Below are positions 1 through 7,403 of a DNA stretch of 64,000 nt, one piece after another. The DNA is from Rikenellaceae bacterium (GTDB lineage Bacteria > Bacteroidota > Bacteroidia > Bacteroidales > Rikenellaceae), in contig CABIXK010000001.1 of the NCBI GenBank assembly GCA_902362705.1, positions 106,680 to 170,679 on the forward strand, in the 5' to 3' direction. A program made the translations under genes and the position numbers. Position 1 is the stretch's first letter; the number at the start of each line of letters is the position of its first letter. The notes beneath the pieces are model-generated. The model worked only from the letters and a program-made list of their open reading frames with translations. It ran no database searches and had not been told where the DNA came from.

Positions 1-258
1 AACGATTTCCTCTCGTCGGAGACGCTCGACGTCGCGACGGGCGCCAAGACCCCCATCGTCGAGGAGAAGAGCAACGTGCTGCAGTGGTTCACCGAGGACG
101 GCACCATTGTCTCGGTGCGTCCGTCGGGCACCGAGCCCAAGATCAAGTTCTACTTCGGTGTCAAGGCGCCGCTGGCTTCGGTGGCCGACTACGACCGCGT
201 GCAGGCCGAGCTCGACGCCAAGATCGAGGGCATCAAGAAGGACCTCAAACTGGTATAG
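1..258 (+). CDS. Phosphoglucomutase/phosphomannomutase, C-terminal end (5' truncated by window)
   Basis: The open frame runs from the first base to a TAG stop, so only the last 85 residues are visible. The motif VRPSGTEPKIKFYF is the sugar-phosphate-binding loop of domain 4 of the alpha-D-phosphohexomutase superfamily, which interconverts hexose 1- and 6-phosphates. The family is usually 450-600 residues, so most of the gene lies upstream. Whether the substrate is glucose, mannose or glucosamine phosphate cannot be told from this end. A hairpin terminator follows 22 bases after the stop, so this is the last gene of its transcript. Confidence 0.9.
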   Translation, partial: NDFLSSETLDVATGAKTPIVEEKSNVLQWFTEDGTIVSVRPSGTEPKIKFYFGVKAPLASVADYDRVQAELDAKIEGIKKDLKLV

Positions 259-280
259 GCCTCGCCTATTCCCGTTTCCG

Positions 281-313
281 AGCGCCCCGCCTTTTCTGGT
301 GGGGCGCTTTTTT
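281..313 (+). terminator. Rho-independent terminator after the phosphohexomutase gene
   Basis: An 11-bp stem (281-291 with 298-308, one G-T pair) closes a six-base loop and runs directly into six T residues. Confidence 0.85.
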
Positions 314-387
314 GTGTTTCATGATGTTCTCGGGCGGCAGCCCGGCTAAGAGCCGGGATTTGCTTTATGTTTTTCAGTTCGCAGCCA

Positions 388-461
388 GCGGAGGGACCTG
401 CGAACGAAGAGAGCAGCCCTCCGCCGGGGGTAGCTGCGGGCTGCTGCGCCGCGTACGGCGC
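388..461. repeat. Intergenic GC-rich hairpin repeat, copy 1
   Basis: An inverted repeat (GCGGAGGG at 388-395 with CCCTCCGC at 417-424) is followed by a GC-rich stretch and a second hairpin (446-451 with 456-461). Bases 414-449 match 24736-24770 almost base for base, and the second copy is also followed by a hairpin. No coding frame here is convincing. The 314-493 interval otherwise holds only a small stem near 336-354. Confidence 0.5.
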
Positions 462-493
462 CCTCCCCCGCCGTGCGGATTTCTGCGAATAAA

Positions 494-525
494 TTTGTAT
501 TACTAACTTTTTAGTCATATCTTCG
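494..525 (+). promoter_or_regulatory. Candidate Bacteroidales-type promoter for the 556 gene
   Basis: TTTG at 494-497, a 20-base spacer, then TATCTTCG at 518-525, one base off the TAnnTTTG -7 box. Transcription would begin near 530, some 25 bases before the ATG. Confidence 0.5.
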
Positions 526-555
526 CATCAGATAACCGAAAATAAAATTCATCCG

Positions 556-1422
556 ATGAAACCGCTTTATTTCATGTTCGTGCTGTCGTTTGGTGTCGTC
601 GCGGCGGCCGCGCAGGAGCGGACTCCGCAGGCCGTGCTGCGCTTCGACCAGGCGAGCCGCGAGGAGCTTGCCGACCTGCACGTCGCAGCCGACGCACCGG
701 CGCAGGACGACGGCCGCCCCTTCGCCTGCAAGCTCAACCGCCGGCGCGTGTCGGAGGCTGCGGCCTACGACGCAGTGACGCTCTGGAATGTCCGCCGCGT
801 GCGGGTGAAGTCGCGGCGGATGCGGCTGTCGGACACGACGGGCCGCGAGCGGGTGCGTCTGCTGAAGTTCTTCATCGAGCGCGACCGCCGCAAGGGGGCG
901 CGGCCCCATCTGCTGGGCAACGTGGCGGGCTACACCTGGGTGTCGCACATTCGCGAGGGCGGGCGCTGGCGCGAGGTTCCGGCCCATATCGGCCTCTATA
1001 CGCTGCGCCCGGAGGTCGATTCGCTGCGCCGTGCGGGGCAGGTCGACGCGCGGGGTGCGGTTCCCGAGGCGTTCCGCCATGCGCTGCCGCGCGATATTCC
1101 CTACGTGTTGGATGGCGTGGAGGTGTCCTCTCCCCTTTTCCAGTTCATCGACGGGCTGATCCTCCGCACGTTGTCTGTAGTCTGCGTCTCCGAGGGGAGG
1201 CCCTGCGTCGTGGGCGACACCTACCCCGGCCGCTCGCCGCTCGTGGTGCTCGGGGGCGAGCGTACGACGGTCGCTGCCTGGCTGGAGATGTGCCGTGCGG
1301 GGCTGTTCGAGATGTCGGCCGGGATGCCCATGCACTACTATTATATATTGCCCGTCGAGGCCGTGCAGCTCTACGGCGAAGCGGGCCGCTATGGCGCCAT
1401 CCGCATCGATATGGCTGAATAG
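556..1422 (+). CDS. Secreted protein of unknown function with TonB-plug-like segments
   Basis: This 288-residue protein starts with a clear signal peptide (hydrophobic core, then AAAAQE around residue 20), so it is exported. No named family is recognised with confidence. Two stretches recall the plug domain of SusC/TonB-dependent receptors: IPYVLDGVEVSS (about 175-186) and, near the end, AVQLYGEAGRYGAIRIDM, which resembles the usual YGxRGANGVIxI strand. It is too short for a receptor barrel and has no TonB box. It is followed by the BlaI-M56 pair, whose homologues in this phylum are often linked to TonB-like domains. Function is not assigned. Confidence 0.7.
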   Translation: MKPLYFMFVLSFGVVAAAAQERTPQAVLRFDQASREELADLHVAADAPAQDDGRPFACKLNRRRVSEAAAYDAVTLWNVRRVRVKSRRMRLSDTTGRERVRLLKFFIERDRRKGARPHLLGNVAGYTWVSHIREGGRWREVPAHIGLYTLRPEVDSLRRAGQVDARGAVPEAFRHALPRDIPYVLDGVEVSSPLFQFIDGLILRTLSVVCVSEGRPCVVGDTYPGRSPLVVLGGERTTVAAWLEMCRAGLFEMSAGMPMHYYYILPVEAVQLYGEAGRYGAIRIDMAE

Positions 1423-1514
1423 CGCTCCCCTGTCGCATGTTCGAGGCGTCTGCCGATCAGGCGGGCGCCTCTGTCGTATCCTCGCGGTAGGCTGAATACT
1501 ACTTTTTTAGAAAA

Positions 1515-1590
1515 TAACTGCGTTTTTAGTTGTATAACTAAAATAATAGTTGTATGTTTGCGATACGACAATGAACTAAAAACGTAGTTA
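1515..1590 (+). promoter_or_regulatory. blaI promoter with overlapping palindromic operators
   Basis: A promoter of the Bacteroidales type is present: TTG at 1530-1532, 20-base spacer, TATGTTTG at 1553-1560. A near-perfect palindrome (TTTTAGTT-GTAT-AACTAAAA, 1524-1543) covers the upstream box. TAGTTGTAT repeats directly at 1527-1535 and 1547-1555, the second copy touching the -7 box. A 17-base arm at 1515-1531 is also inverted, with one mismatch, at 1574-1590, ending on the A of the start codon. This arrangement suggests repression by the BlaI-type regulator encoded just downstream. Confidence 0.65.
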
Positions 1591-1973
1591 TGGTAGCCGT
1601 ATCGAAAAACCGCCCCCAGGAGCTGACCCGTGCCGAGCTGGAGATCATGCGTATTCTGTGGGCCGAGGGGCCGGCCGTGGTGCATGCCCTCCTCGACGCT
1701 ATGGAGGAGCCCCGCCCCGCCTACAACACCGTCTCGACCATCGTCCGCATCCTCGAAAAGAAGGGATTCGTCGGCCACAAGGCCTACGGCAAGACCCACG
1801 AATACTACCCGCTGATCTCGAAGGACGACTACGCGCGCCGCTACATGGATACCGTGCTCGACAACTTCTTCGGCGGCTCGCTCAGCCGCCTGGTGTCGTT
1901 CTTCTCCGACCACAAGGCCATCTCGGTGGAGGAGACCGACGCCATCCTGAACCTGCTGCGCGACAAGAAATAG
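1590..1973 (+). CDS. BlaI/MecI/CopY-family transcriptional repressor
   Basis: This is a 127-residue winged-helix regulator of the penicillinase-repressor family. The N-terminal part has the family pattern (LTRAELEIMRILW, then YNTVSTIVRILEKKGFV as recognition helix and wing) and the C-terminal helices would dimerise. Members bind palindromic promoter DNA and are released when a partner M56 membrane protease cleaves them. The M56 gene follows seven bases downstream, so the two form an operon, and candidate operators sit over the promoter. What it senses is unknown; beta-lactam sensing is not implied, since the partner has no penicillin-binding domain. Confidence 0.9.
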   Translation: MVAVSKNRPQELTRAELEIMRILWAEGPAVVHALLDAMEEPRPAYNTVSTIVRILEKKGFVGHKAYGKTHEYYPLISKDDYARRYMDTVLDNFFGGSLSRLVSFFSDHKAISVEETDAILNLLRDKK

Positions 1974-1980
1974 CACGGCC

Positions 1981-3900
1981 ATGAAATCGCCCCTCCTCTA
2001 CCTCGTCGAAGTGCTCTTCTGTAGCGGCGCCATGGCGGCCTTCTACCGCCTGCTGTTGGTGCGCAAGGTGTCGTTCGCCGCCTGCCGGCGCTTCCTGCTC
2101 CTGGCCGTCGTGCTGCCCGTGGTGCTGCCGGCGCTCGACATCCCGATCTACCCCGCTCGCACGGTCGTCTACCCGCTGCCGCTGGTGACGGCGGCCGCGG
2201 AGGAGCCCTTCGTGGCGTCGGACGAGCCCGTTGCGGCTCCGGCGGAGGCTGCCGGGCCGGTCGCGGCCGCATGCCCTGGCGTCGACCTGCGGCGGCTGGC
2301 GCAGCGGATCGGCGCGGGAGGCTACGGGGCGGTCGTCGTGCTGCTGGCGGGGCTCCTGACCGTGCGCGTCGCGGCCATCCGCCGCCTGCGCCGCCGGGCC
2401 CGCCGCACCGATTGCGGCGACTACGTGCTGGCCGAGCACGAGGATGTCGCCACCCCCTTCTCGTTCCTGCGCACCGTGTTTCTCGGCGACGGCTTCGCGG
2501 GCGAGCGGCGCGCGATCGTGCTGTGCCACGAGGCGAGCCACGTGCGGCACCGCCATTCGGCCGAGCGCATCGCCGTCGAGTGCGTGCGCTGCCTCTTCTG
2601 GTTCAACCCCTTCGTGTGGATGGCGCAGCGCTGGCTCACGGAGGTGCAGGAGTGGGAGGCCGACCGCGACGTGCTCGATGCGGGTTACGACCTGACGTGC
2701 TACAGAACCGTGATTTTCCATCAACTCTTCGGCTGTAATCCGGATATAGCCTGCGGGTTGAATCATTCACTCACTAAAAACCGATTTGTTATGATGACAC
2801 AATTCAAAAAGCGCTCCGATGCCGCCCTGCGTCTCGGTGCCGCCCTTCCCGTAGTGGTCGGAATGATGATGCTTTGCAGTTTTACTCCCCGGACGGCTTC
2901 GGCCGACGAGCGCCCCGCGCAGGTGTCGGTGGCCCACGTAGGTCCCGACGGCGTGACGCTCAACGGCAGGCTCCTTTCTCCCGAACAGCTGGTCGACTAT
3001 ATCGCCGCCGAGCGGGCCAGGCTCTCGGAGGCCGAGCGTGCGACAATGGGGCTTCGGCTGACTCTCGCAGCGGACGGAAAGGTCCGGGCCGAAGTCGCGT
3101 CGATGACCGTCGTGGAGCTCGGCGGCGACGGCTCGCTGCGCCTGAACGGCGAGGAGGTGTCGCTCGCCGGCCTCGAGGAGCTGCTCCGTGCCCGGCGTGA
3201 GGCACTCATGGCGGAGCAATTCCAGCGGACCGAGGTCTGCATCGCCGCCCGGGGTGACGGCGTGACGATGGGGCGCGTCGACCAGGTGCGGCAGGTCCTG
3301 CGCCGCACGGGGTGGCTTCGCGTGCGCTACATGGCCGACGGCGCGCCTGCCGTGAGCCGCGTGCTGCCTCCCCTGCCGGCCGCTTCGGCCGACGGGAAGG
3401 TGACGGTGCTCAAGGTCGACGTGACGGACAACGGGCCGATCGATGGGCCGGTGGTCGTCGTCAAGGAGCGCAATCTGTTTACTGTGTGCGTGAATCATGC
3501 CGGCCGGATCCTGGCAGGTGGCATTCATGATCCGCGGGAGATCGCACTCGGCGACCTTGCGGCCCGCGTCGGAGCCTTCCTGCGCAATGCCGACGGCAGC
3601 GACGCGCTGCCCGAGCGCACCGACGAGGAGTTCTGTCTGCCCGACGGCCGCCGTGCGACGTGGGCGGTGAGCCGGGGCGTCGTGTCGCTCGAGGCGCGCG
3701 ACTGTCCCTATGAGACCTTCTGCGCCGTGCAGCAGGCCCTGACGGAGGCCTTCGACGGCCTGCGCGACGAGGCGGCGCGCGCCTGGTTCGGCCGCTCGTT
3801 CGCTTCGCTCGCCGAGGCCGAGCGGGCGTCGGTGCTGCGGGCCGTGCCGGTGCGGGTCTTCGAGGCCGAGCCGGGAGGCGACGTACCGCCCAGCCGTTAG
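1981..3900 (+). CDS. M56 (BlaR1-type) membrane metallopeptidase with ExbD/TolR-like C-terminal repeats
   Basis: This 639-residue protein has membrane segments near residues 5-25, 37-55, 115-135 and 285-301. The zinc-peptidase motif HEASH is at 183-187, with downstream acidic ligand EWEAD (about 224-228), as in BlaR1/MecR1. The usual extracellular sensor is absent. After the last membrane segment come about 335 residues with pieces that look like ExbD/TolR periplasmic domains: DGVTLNGRLLSPEQLVDYI (323-341), a second copy around 375-452 including TEVCIAARGDGVTMG, and NLFTVCVNHAGRILAGG (498-514). By family role it would cleave the BlaI-type repressor encoded upstream; the ExbD resemblance is my reading and needs a profile search. 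Confidence 0.85.
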   Translation: MKSPLLYLVEVLFCSGAMAAFYRLLLVRKVSFAACRRFLLLAVVLPVVLPALDIPIYPARTVVYPLPLVTAAAEEPFVASDEPVAAPAEAAGPVAAACPGVDLRRLAQRIGAGGYGAVVVLLAGLLTVRVAAIRRLRRRARRTDCGDYVLAEHEDVATPFSFLRTVFLGDGFAGERRAIVLCHEASHVRHRHSAERIAVECVRCLFWFNPFVWMAQRWLTEVQEWEADRDVLDAGYDLTCYRTVIFHQLFGCNPDIACGLNHSLTKNRFVMMTQFKKRSDAALRLGAALPVVVGMMMLCSFTPRTASADERPAQVSVAHVGPDGVTLNGRLLSPEQLVDYIAAERARLSEAERATMGLRLTLAADGKVRAEVASMTVVELGGDGSLRLNGEEVSLAGLEELLRARREALMAEQFQRTEVCIAARGDGVTMGRVDQVRQVLRRTGWLRVRYMADGAPAVSRVLPPLPAASADGKVTVLKVDVTDNGPIDGPVVVVKERNLFTVCVNHAGRILAGGIHDPREIALGDLAARVGAFLRNADGSDALPERTDEEFCLPDGRRATWAVSRGVVSLEARDCPYETFCAVQQALTEAFDGLRDEAARAWFGRSFASLAEAERASVLRAVPVRVFEAEPGGDVPPSR

Positions 3901-3913
3901 ATACCCCGATTGT

Positions 3914-3954
3914 AGCGGTGCCGGGACCCTTGCGAGGGCTCCGGCGCTTTTTTT
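3914..3954 (+). terminator. Rho-independent terminator after the M56 gene
   Basis: An imperfect GC-rich stem (about 3914-3929 with 3935-3948) is followed by seven T residues. It separates the blaI-M56 operon from the upxY promoter. Confidence 0.75.
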
Positions 3955-3968
3955 GTGTCTACGAAAGG

Positions 3969-3998
3969 TTGGTCGTATGGAAATTTTCACTATATTTG
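3969..3998 (+). promoter_or_regulatory. Promoter of the polysaccharide locus
   Basis: TTG at 3969-3971, a 19-base spacer, then a perfect TATATTTG -7 box at 3991-3998. Transcription would start near 4003, giving a leader of almost 100 bases before upxY. No inverted repeats flank this promoter, so an invertible switch of the Bacteroides fragilis type is not seen. Confidence 0.75.
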
Positions 3999-4018
3999 TC
4001 TCGCAGAACCCTTGTATG

Positions 4019-4081
4019 GCTCCCGATCCGGGAGCGGGTTTTCAGTCGGGTTTGGTCGGGCGGGAGGCCCCGGTCCAAACC
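4019..4081 (+). promoter_or_regulatory. Structured leader upstream of upxY (two hairpins)
   Basis: Hairpin 1 is a perfect 7-bp stem (4019-4025 with 4029-4035), followed by GGG and four T residues. Hairpin 2 has arms GGTTTGG (4049-4055) and CCAAACC (4075-4081) around a GC-rich inner segment. Both lie in the untranslated leader of the locus, the position where UpxY-type NusG paralogues are known to act on their own operon. Confidence 0.55.
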
Positions 4082-4100
4082 GCGAAGCGTATCCGAATCC

Positions 4101-4637
4101 ATGCGAATCCCCGATCGGAACCAGCCTGCGGACGCTGATAAACAGTGGTTTGTGGCGCGTGTGAAACATTGCCAGGAGTTGGCCGTGCGCAACATGCTGC
4201 TCAAGCTCGACATCGCCACCTTTCTTCCCATGCGCACCGTCGTGCGCGAATTGCGCACGCGACGTCTGCGCGTCGAGGTGCCGGCCATCCGCAACCTGAT
4301 CTTCGTCCACGCCTCGAAAGAGCGTGCCTGCGTGGCCGCCAACGACTACGGCGTGCCGCTGTGGTACATCCGCGACTTCGAGACGCGCTCCATGCTCGTC
4401 GTACCCGACAAGCAGATGGAGGACTTCATGCGCATGATGGCCGCGCCCGACGAGGTGAGCATCGAGGAGTGCCCGCTCTGCGCCGGTCAAAGGGTCGTCG
4501 TCACCGAGGGCGAGCTGTGCGGCGTGGAGGGCGAGCTGATCCGCGTGGCCAACCGCAGCTGCGTGATGATCCGCATCCCGCAGATCCTTTCGGCCGCCGT
4601 GCGCATTCCGCGCCGCAGCCTGCGCATCCTCAAGTAA
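4101..4637 (+). CDS. upxY: UpxY-family transcription antiterminator (NusG paralogue)
   Basis: The 178-residue product begins QWFVARVKHCQE, the NGN-domain opening of NusG/RfaH/UpxY proteins, and ends in a KOW-like segment (AGQRVVVTEGELCGVEGEL). I start it at 4101 because the frame upstream runs back through the promoter and terminator. In Bacteroides, UpxY proteins are the first gene of each capsule locus; they bind the leader of their own operon and stop premature termination over the long transcript. Here it likewise opens the locus, behind a hairpin-rich leader, and is followed by an upxZ-like gene. This start and context make the role secure as a family-level inference. Confidence 0.88.
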   Translation: MRIPDRNQPADADKQWFVARVKHCQELAVRNMLLKLDIATFLPMRTVVRELRTRRLRVEVPAIRNLIFVHASKERACVAANDYGVPLWYIRDFETRSMLVVPDKQMEDFMRMMAAPDEVSIEECPLCAGQRVVVTEGELCGVEGELIRVANRSCVMIRIPQILSAAVRIPRRSLRILK

Positions 4638-4728
4638 GCGATTTCCATTCCCGACCGGGCCCTCCGCCCGGCATCCGGCGGCCCGCGGCCGTCGCCCCAT
4701 TTCCATATTCAATTTTCAGAGGCCGAAC

Positions 4729-5178
4729 ATGAACCGGACGCAGAAACTCTATGAGTTGGCGCACGGACTGCTCTACCCGGACAGCGGTGCGGACTGCTAT
4801 CCGGAGGAGTTCCGCGTGCGCCATGCCGAAACACTCCGCCTGGCCGACGAGCTCTTCGCGCTGCGGGGAGCCACGCCCGACGAGGAGGGTCGATTGTGCC
4901 TTGCCCTGCTGATGGGCTACATGGCTACGATCTACGACAGCGGTGACAAGGCGCAGCGCCGTGCGGCCGTGCTCGACCGCATCGTCCGCGTGCTGCCCGA
5001 GCTCGAACCCTCGCTGCTCAAGTGCCGCCTGTTGGTCTACGCCTACGGCGAACTCTTCGACGAGCGGCTGGCGGCTGAGGCCCTCGCCCTGCTCCGCGAC
5101 CGCGAGGCCGCCCCCGCCCCGCTCTCTTCCGACGAGCGCGAGCTGCTCGACGCCCTGCGCGACCTGATGGCCTACTGA
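4729..5178 (+). CDS. upxZ: UpxZ-like inhibitor of heterologous antiterminators
   Basis: This 149-residue soluble, helical, acidic protein has the features I associate with UpxZ of Bacteroides capsule loci: an N-terminal ...LYELAHGLLYP stretch, the segment RLCLALLMGYMATIYDSGDK (residues 55-74) and the later SLLKCRLLVYAYGELFDE. In Bacteroides fragilis, UpxZ proteins are encoded just after upxY and block UpxY proteins of other loci, so that one capsule dominates. The position immediately after upxY fits. It implies that the genome has further UpxY-controlled loci outside the window. The assignment rests on recalled family pattern, not on a search. Confidence 0.75.
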   Translation: MNRTQKLYELAHGLLYPDSGADCYPEEFRVRHAETLRLADELFALRGATPDEEGRLCLALLMGYMATIYDSGDKAQRRAAVLDRIVRVLPELEPSLLKCRLLVYAYGELFDERLAAEALALLRDREAAPAPLSSDERELLDALRDLMAY

Positions 5179-5210
5179 GGCCCCGTCATCCACCCGAAAA
5201 ATCACTTGTC

Positions 5211-7136
5211 ATGATACACCGTATTCTGAATCGCATCCGCTACGACCGCTATCTGAGTTCGAAACTCGTCCTGCTGCTGGATGCGATGGTCTCCGGCTTC
5301 GCGACCCTGCTGTCGATCCTGCTCAACCTGGCCATCACCGGGACCCACGCCCTCTCACCCCGCAACATGGCGCTGTGGCTGCTGGGGTCGCTCGTCTGGT
5401 CGGCGCTCTTCTTCCTGCTGCTGGGCGTGCACCGCACGGTGATCCGCCACGCGACGCTGCGCGGATTCTGGGGCCTTTGTGTGGCCGTCGTAGGCAAGGG
5501 GGTGCTGCTCTGGTTGCAACTCTCGTTCATGGAGACGCAGGTGCGCTCCGAACTGCTGCTGCTGAGCATCATCCTATTCGATATGCTGCTCACCTTCAGC
5601 GCGCTGGTCATCATGCGCATCTGCATGATCGTGGTCTACGATCATCTTATCAAGAACACCAAGCGGCGCCGCAGCTGCCGCCGCGTGCTGGTCTACGGCA
5701 CGGGCGACAAGTCGGTGTCGCTGGTCACGCGCCTGCAGAACTCGCCCCACTACTGGGTCGCCGGGTTCGTGACCTACGGCTCGACGAAGTCCGAGCATAA
5801 GATCGCCGACCTGCCGGTCTACTACTTCGACTCGGAGCAGAGCATAGCCTATCTGCGCGACCGCCTCGACCTCGACGCCCTGCTCTTCGCCGTCTACAAC
5901 GATGCCCGAGACGAGCAGGAGCGGCTGATCCGCCACTGCGGCGAGACGGGCCTCAAGGTGCTCATCGCCCCGCCCATCGACGAGGTGGTCGACGGCAAGC
6001 TCATGAAGTCGTCGATCCGCGAGATCAAGATCGAGGACCTGCTGGGCCGCCCCGAGATCGAGATCTCGATGGAGGAGATCGTGGCCAACTTCCGCGGCAA
6101 GACGATCCTGGTGACGGGAGCAGCCGGGTCGATCGGCTCGGAGCTCTGCCGCCAGATCGCCACCTTCGGGGTCGAGCACCTGGTGCTCTTCGACAACGCC
6201 GAGACGCCCATGCACAACATCCGCCTCGAGCTCGAGGAGCGCTTCCCCGATCTGAAGTTCACCCCCGTGATCGGCGACGTGAGGCAGACGCAGCGGCTCG
6301 ACTTCGTCTTCCGCACCCACCGCCCGCAGGTGGTCTTCCACGCCGCAGCCTACAAGCACGTGCCCCTGATGGAGGAGAACCCGTGCGAGGCGGTGCTGGT
6401 CAACGTCGTGGGGTCGCGCAACGTGGCCGACAAGTGCATCGAGTACGACGTCGACAAGATGGTGATGATCTCGACCGACAAGGCCGTGAACCCCACCAAT
6501 ATCATGGGCTGCACGAAGCGTCTGGCCGAAATCTACGTGCAGTCGCTGGGCCTCGCGACTGAGCGGGGCGAGCGGCGCGGACGTACGCGCTTCGTGACCA
6601 CGCGCTTCGGCAACGTGCTGGGCTCCAACGGTTCGGTGATCCCCCGCTTCCGCGAGCAGATCGCCCACGGCGGTCCGGTGACGGTGACCCACCCCGATAT
6701 CACGCGCTTCTTCATGACCATCCCCGAGGCGTGCCGTCTGGTGATGGAGGCGGCGACGATGTCGACCGGCAACCAGATCTTCGTCTTCGACATGGGCGCC
6801 TCGGTCAAGATCGTGCGGCTGGCCGAGCGGATGATCGAGCTGGCGGGATTCACGCCCGGCAAGGAGATCAAGATCGAGTATACGGGGTTGCGGCCCGGGG
6901 AGAAGCTCTACGAGGAGGTGCTCTCCGACGAGGAGAACACCCTGCCGACTACCCACGACCGCATCCGCATCGCCAAGGTGCGCGAGTACGAATACGGGGA
7001 GGTGCGCGAGGCGACGGAGCGCTTCGAGGAGCTCTCGTGCGCGGTGGAGATCGCCGACATGGTGCGCCTGATGAAGCGGGTGGTACCGGAGTTCATTTCG
7101 AAAAATTCGCGCTTCGAGGCGTTCGACAAAAAGTGA
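5211..7136 (+). CDS. pglF: Membrane-bound NDP-sugar 4,6-dehydratase (PglF/WbpM/CapD family)
   Basis: 641 residues, the usual length of the large FlaA1-type family. Four hydrophobic segments (about 20-43, 52-72, 83-105 and 115-142) anchor it. A first Rossmann-like domain starts at VLVYGTGD (159-166). The catalytic short-chain domain carries GAAGSIGSE (303-311), AAAYKHVPLMEENP (378-391) and STDKAVNPTNIMGCTKR (421-437) with the active-site lysine at 436. The family converts UDP-GlcNAc to the 4-keto-6-deoxy sugar. Together with the PglE-, PglD- and PglC-like genes at the far end of the locus it would start UDP-diNAcBac synthesis. Base composition is core-like, unlike the genes after it. Confidence 0.85.
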   Translation: MIHRILNRIRYDRYLSSKLVLLLDAMVSGFATLLSILLNLAITGTHALSPRNMALWLLGSLVWSALFFLLLGVHRTVIRHATLRGFWGLCVAVVGKGVLLWLQLSFMETQVRSELLLLSIILFDMLLTFSALVIMRICMIVVYDHLIKNTKRRRSCRRVLVYGTGDKSVSLVTRLQNSPHYWVAGFVTYGSTKSEHKIADLPVYYFDSEQSIAYLRDRLDLDALLFAVYNDARDEQERLIRHCGETGLKVLIAPPIDEVVDGKLMKSSIREIKIEDLLGRPEIEISMEEIVANFRGKTILVTGAAGSIGSELCRQIATFGVEHLVLFDNAETPMHNIRLELEERFPDLKFTPVIGDVRQTQRLDFVFRTHRPQVVFHAAAYKHVPLMEENPCEAVLVNVVGSRNVADKCIEYDVDKMVMISTDKAVNPTNIMGCTKRLAEIYVQSLGLATERGERRGRTRFVTTRFGNVLGSNGSVIPRFREQIAHGGPVTVTHPDITRFFMTIPEACRLVMEAATMSTGNQIFVFDMGASVKIVRLAERMIELAGFTPGKEIKIEYTGLRPGEKLYEEVLSDEENTLPTTHDRIRIAKVREYEYGEVREATERFEELSCAVEIADMVRLMKRVVPEFISKNSRFEAFDKK

Positions 7137-7167
7137 TGCGCTCCTGGCGCGAATAAGCGTATTCGAT

Positions 7168-7359
7168 ATGCTTTTGAAGATCATCATCACCGCAGGCTTT
7201 GCCCTGCTGCTGCTCCGCCTGCTCCTGAAGCGGGTCGACTGGGCCTCGATCGAGGAGCACAACCGCCGCTACTACAACGACGACGGCGACCACCTCTACT
7301 ACGACCGCAAGCTGATACGCCACAAGAAACGGCAGGCGGAGAAACGGCAGGAAAGATAA
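7168..7359 (+). CDS. Small single-pass membrane protein, unknown
   Basis: 63 residues: an N-terminal membrane helix (about residues 4-20, rich in L and I) followed by a charged tail with HNRRYYNDDGDHLYYDRK and a lysine/arginine-rich end. No family is recognised. It lies 31 bases after the dehydratase gene in the same GC-rich composition and is the last gene before the AT-rich part of the locus. The N-in helix and basic tail suggest an inner-membrane anchor, but no function can be inferred. Confidence 0.55.
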   Translation: MLLKIIITAGFALLLLRLLLKRVDWASIEEHNRRYYNDDGDHLYYDRKLIRHKKRQAEKRQER

Positions 7360-7362
7360 ACG

Positions 7363-7381
7363 AATACTTCGTTAAAGTATT
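7363..7381. other. Short hairpin at the composition boundary
   Basis: AATACTT (7363-7369) and AAGTATT (7375-7381) form a 7-bp AT-rich stem with no T tract directly after it. It marks the spot where DNA changes from GC-rich to AT-rich; whether it acts as a weak terminator or is incidental is unclear. Confidence 0.35.
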
Positions 7382-7403
7382 ATATTTTAGACGTCTGCAA
7401 TAC

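Noticed and set aside
2767-3990. A 407-residue open frame on the minus strand over the M56 gene
   Set aside because: It has no domain; its Arg/His/Pro-rich composition is the usual antisense read-through of GC-rich coding DNA, and the plus strand has a coherent family.
3918-4100. A 61-residue N-terminal extension of UpxY
   Set aside because: It crosses the terminator and promoter and is Arg-rich without similarity to NusG-type proteins.
3901-4100. Invertible capsule promoter
   Set aside because: I looked for matching inverted repeats on both sides of the TATATTTG promoter and found none of useful length.
5574-7262. A 562-residue minus-strand frame over the dehydratase gene
   Set aside because: It is an antisense shadow, rich in H, R and V, with no motifs.
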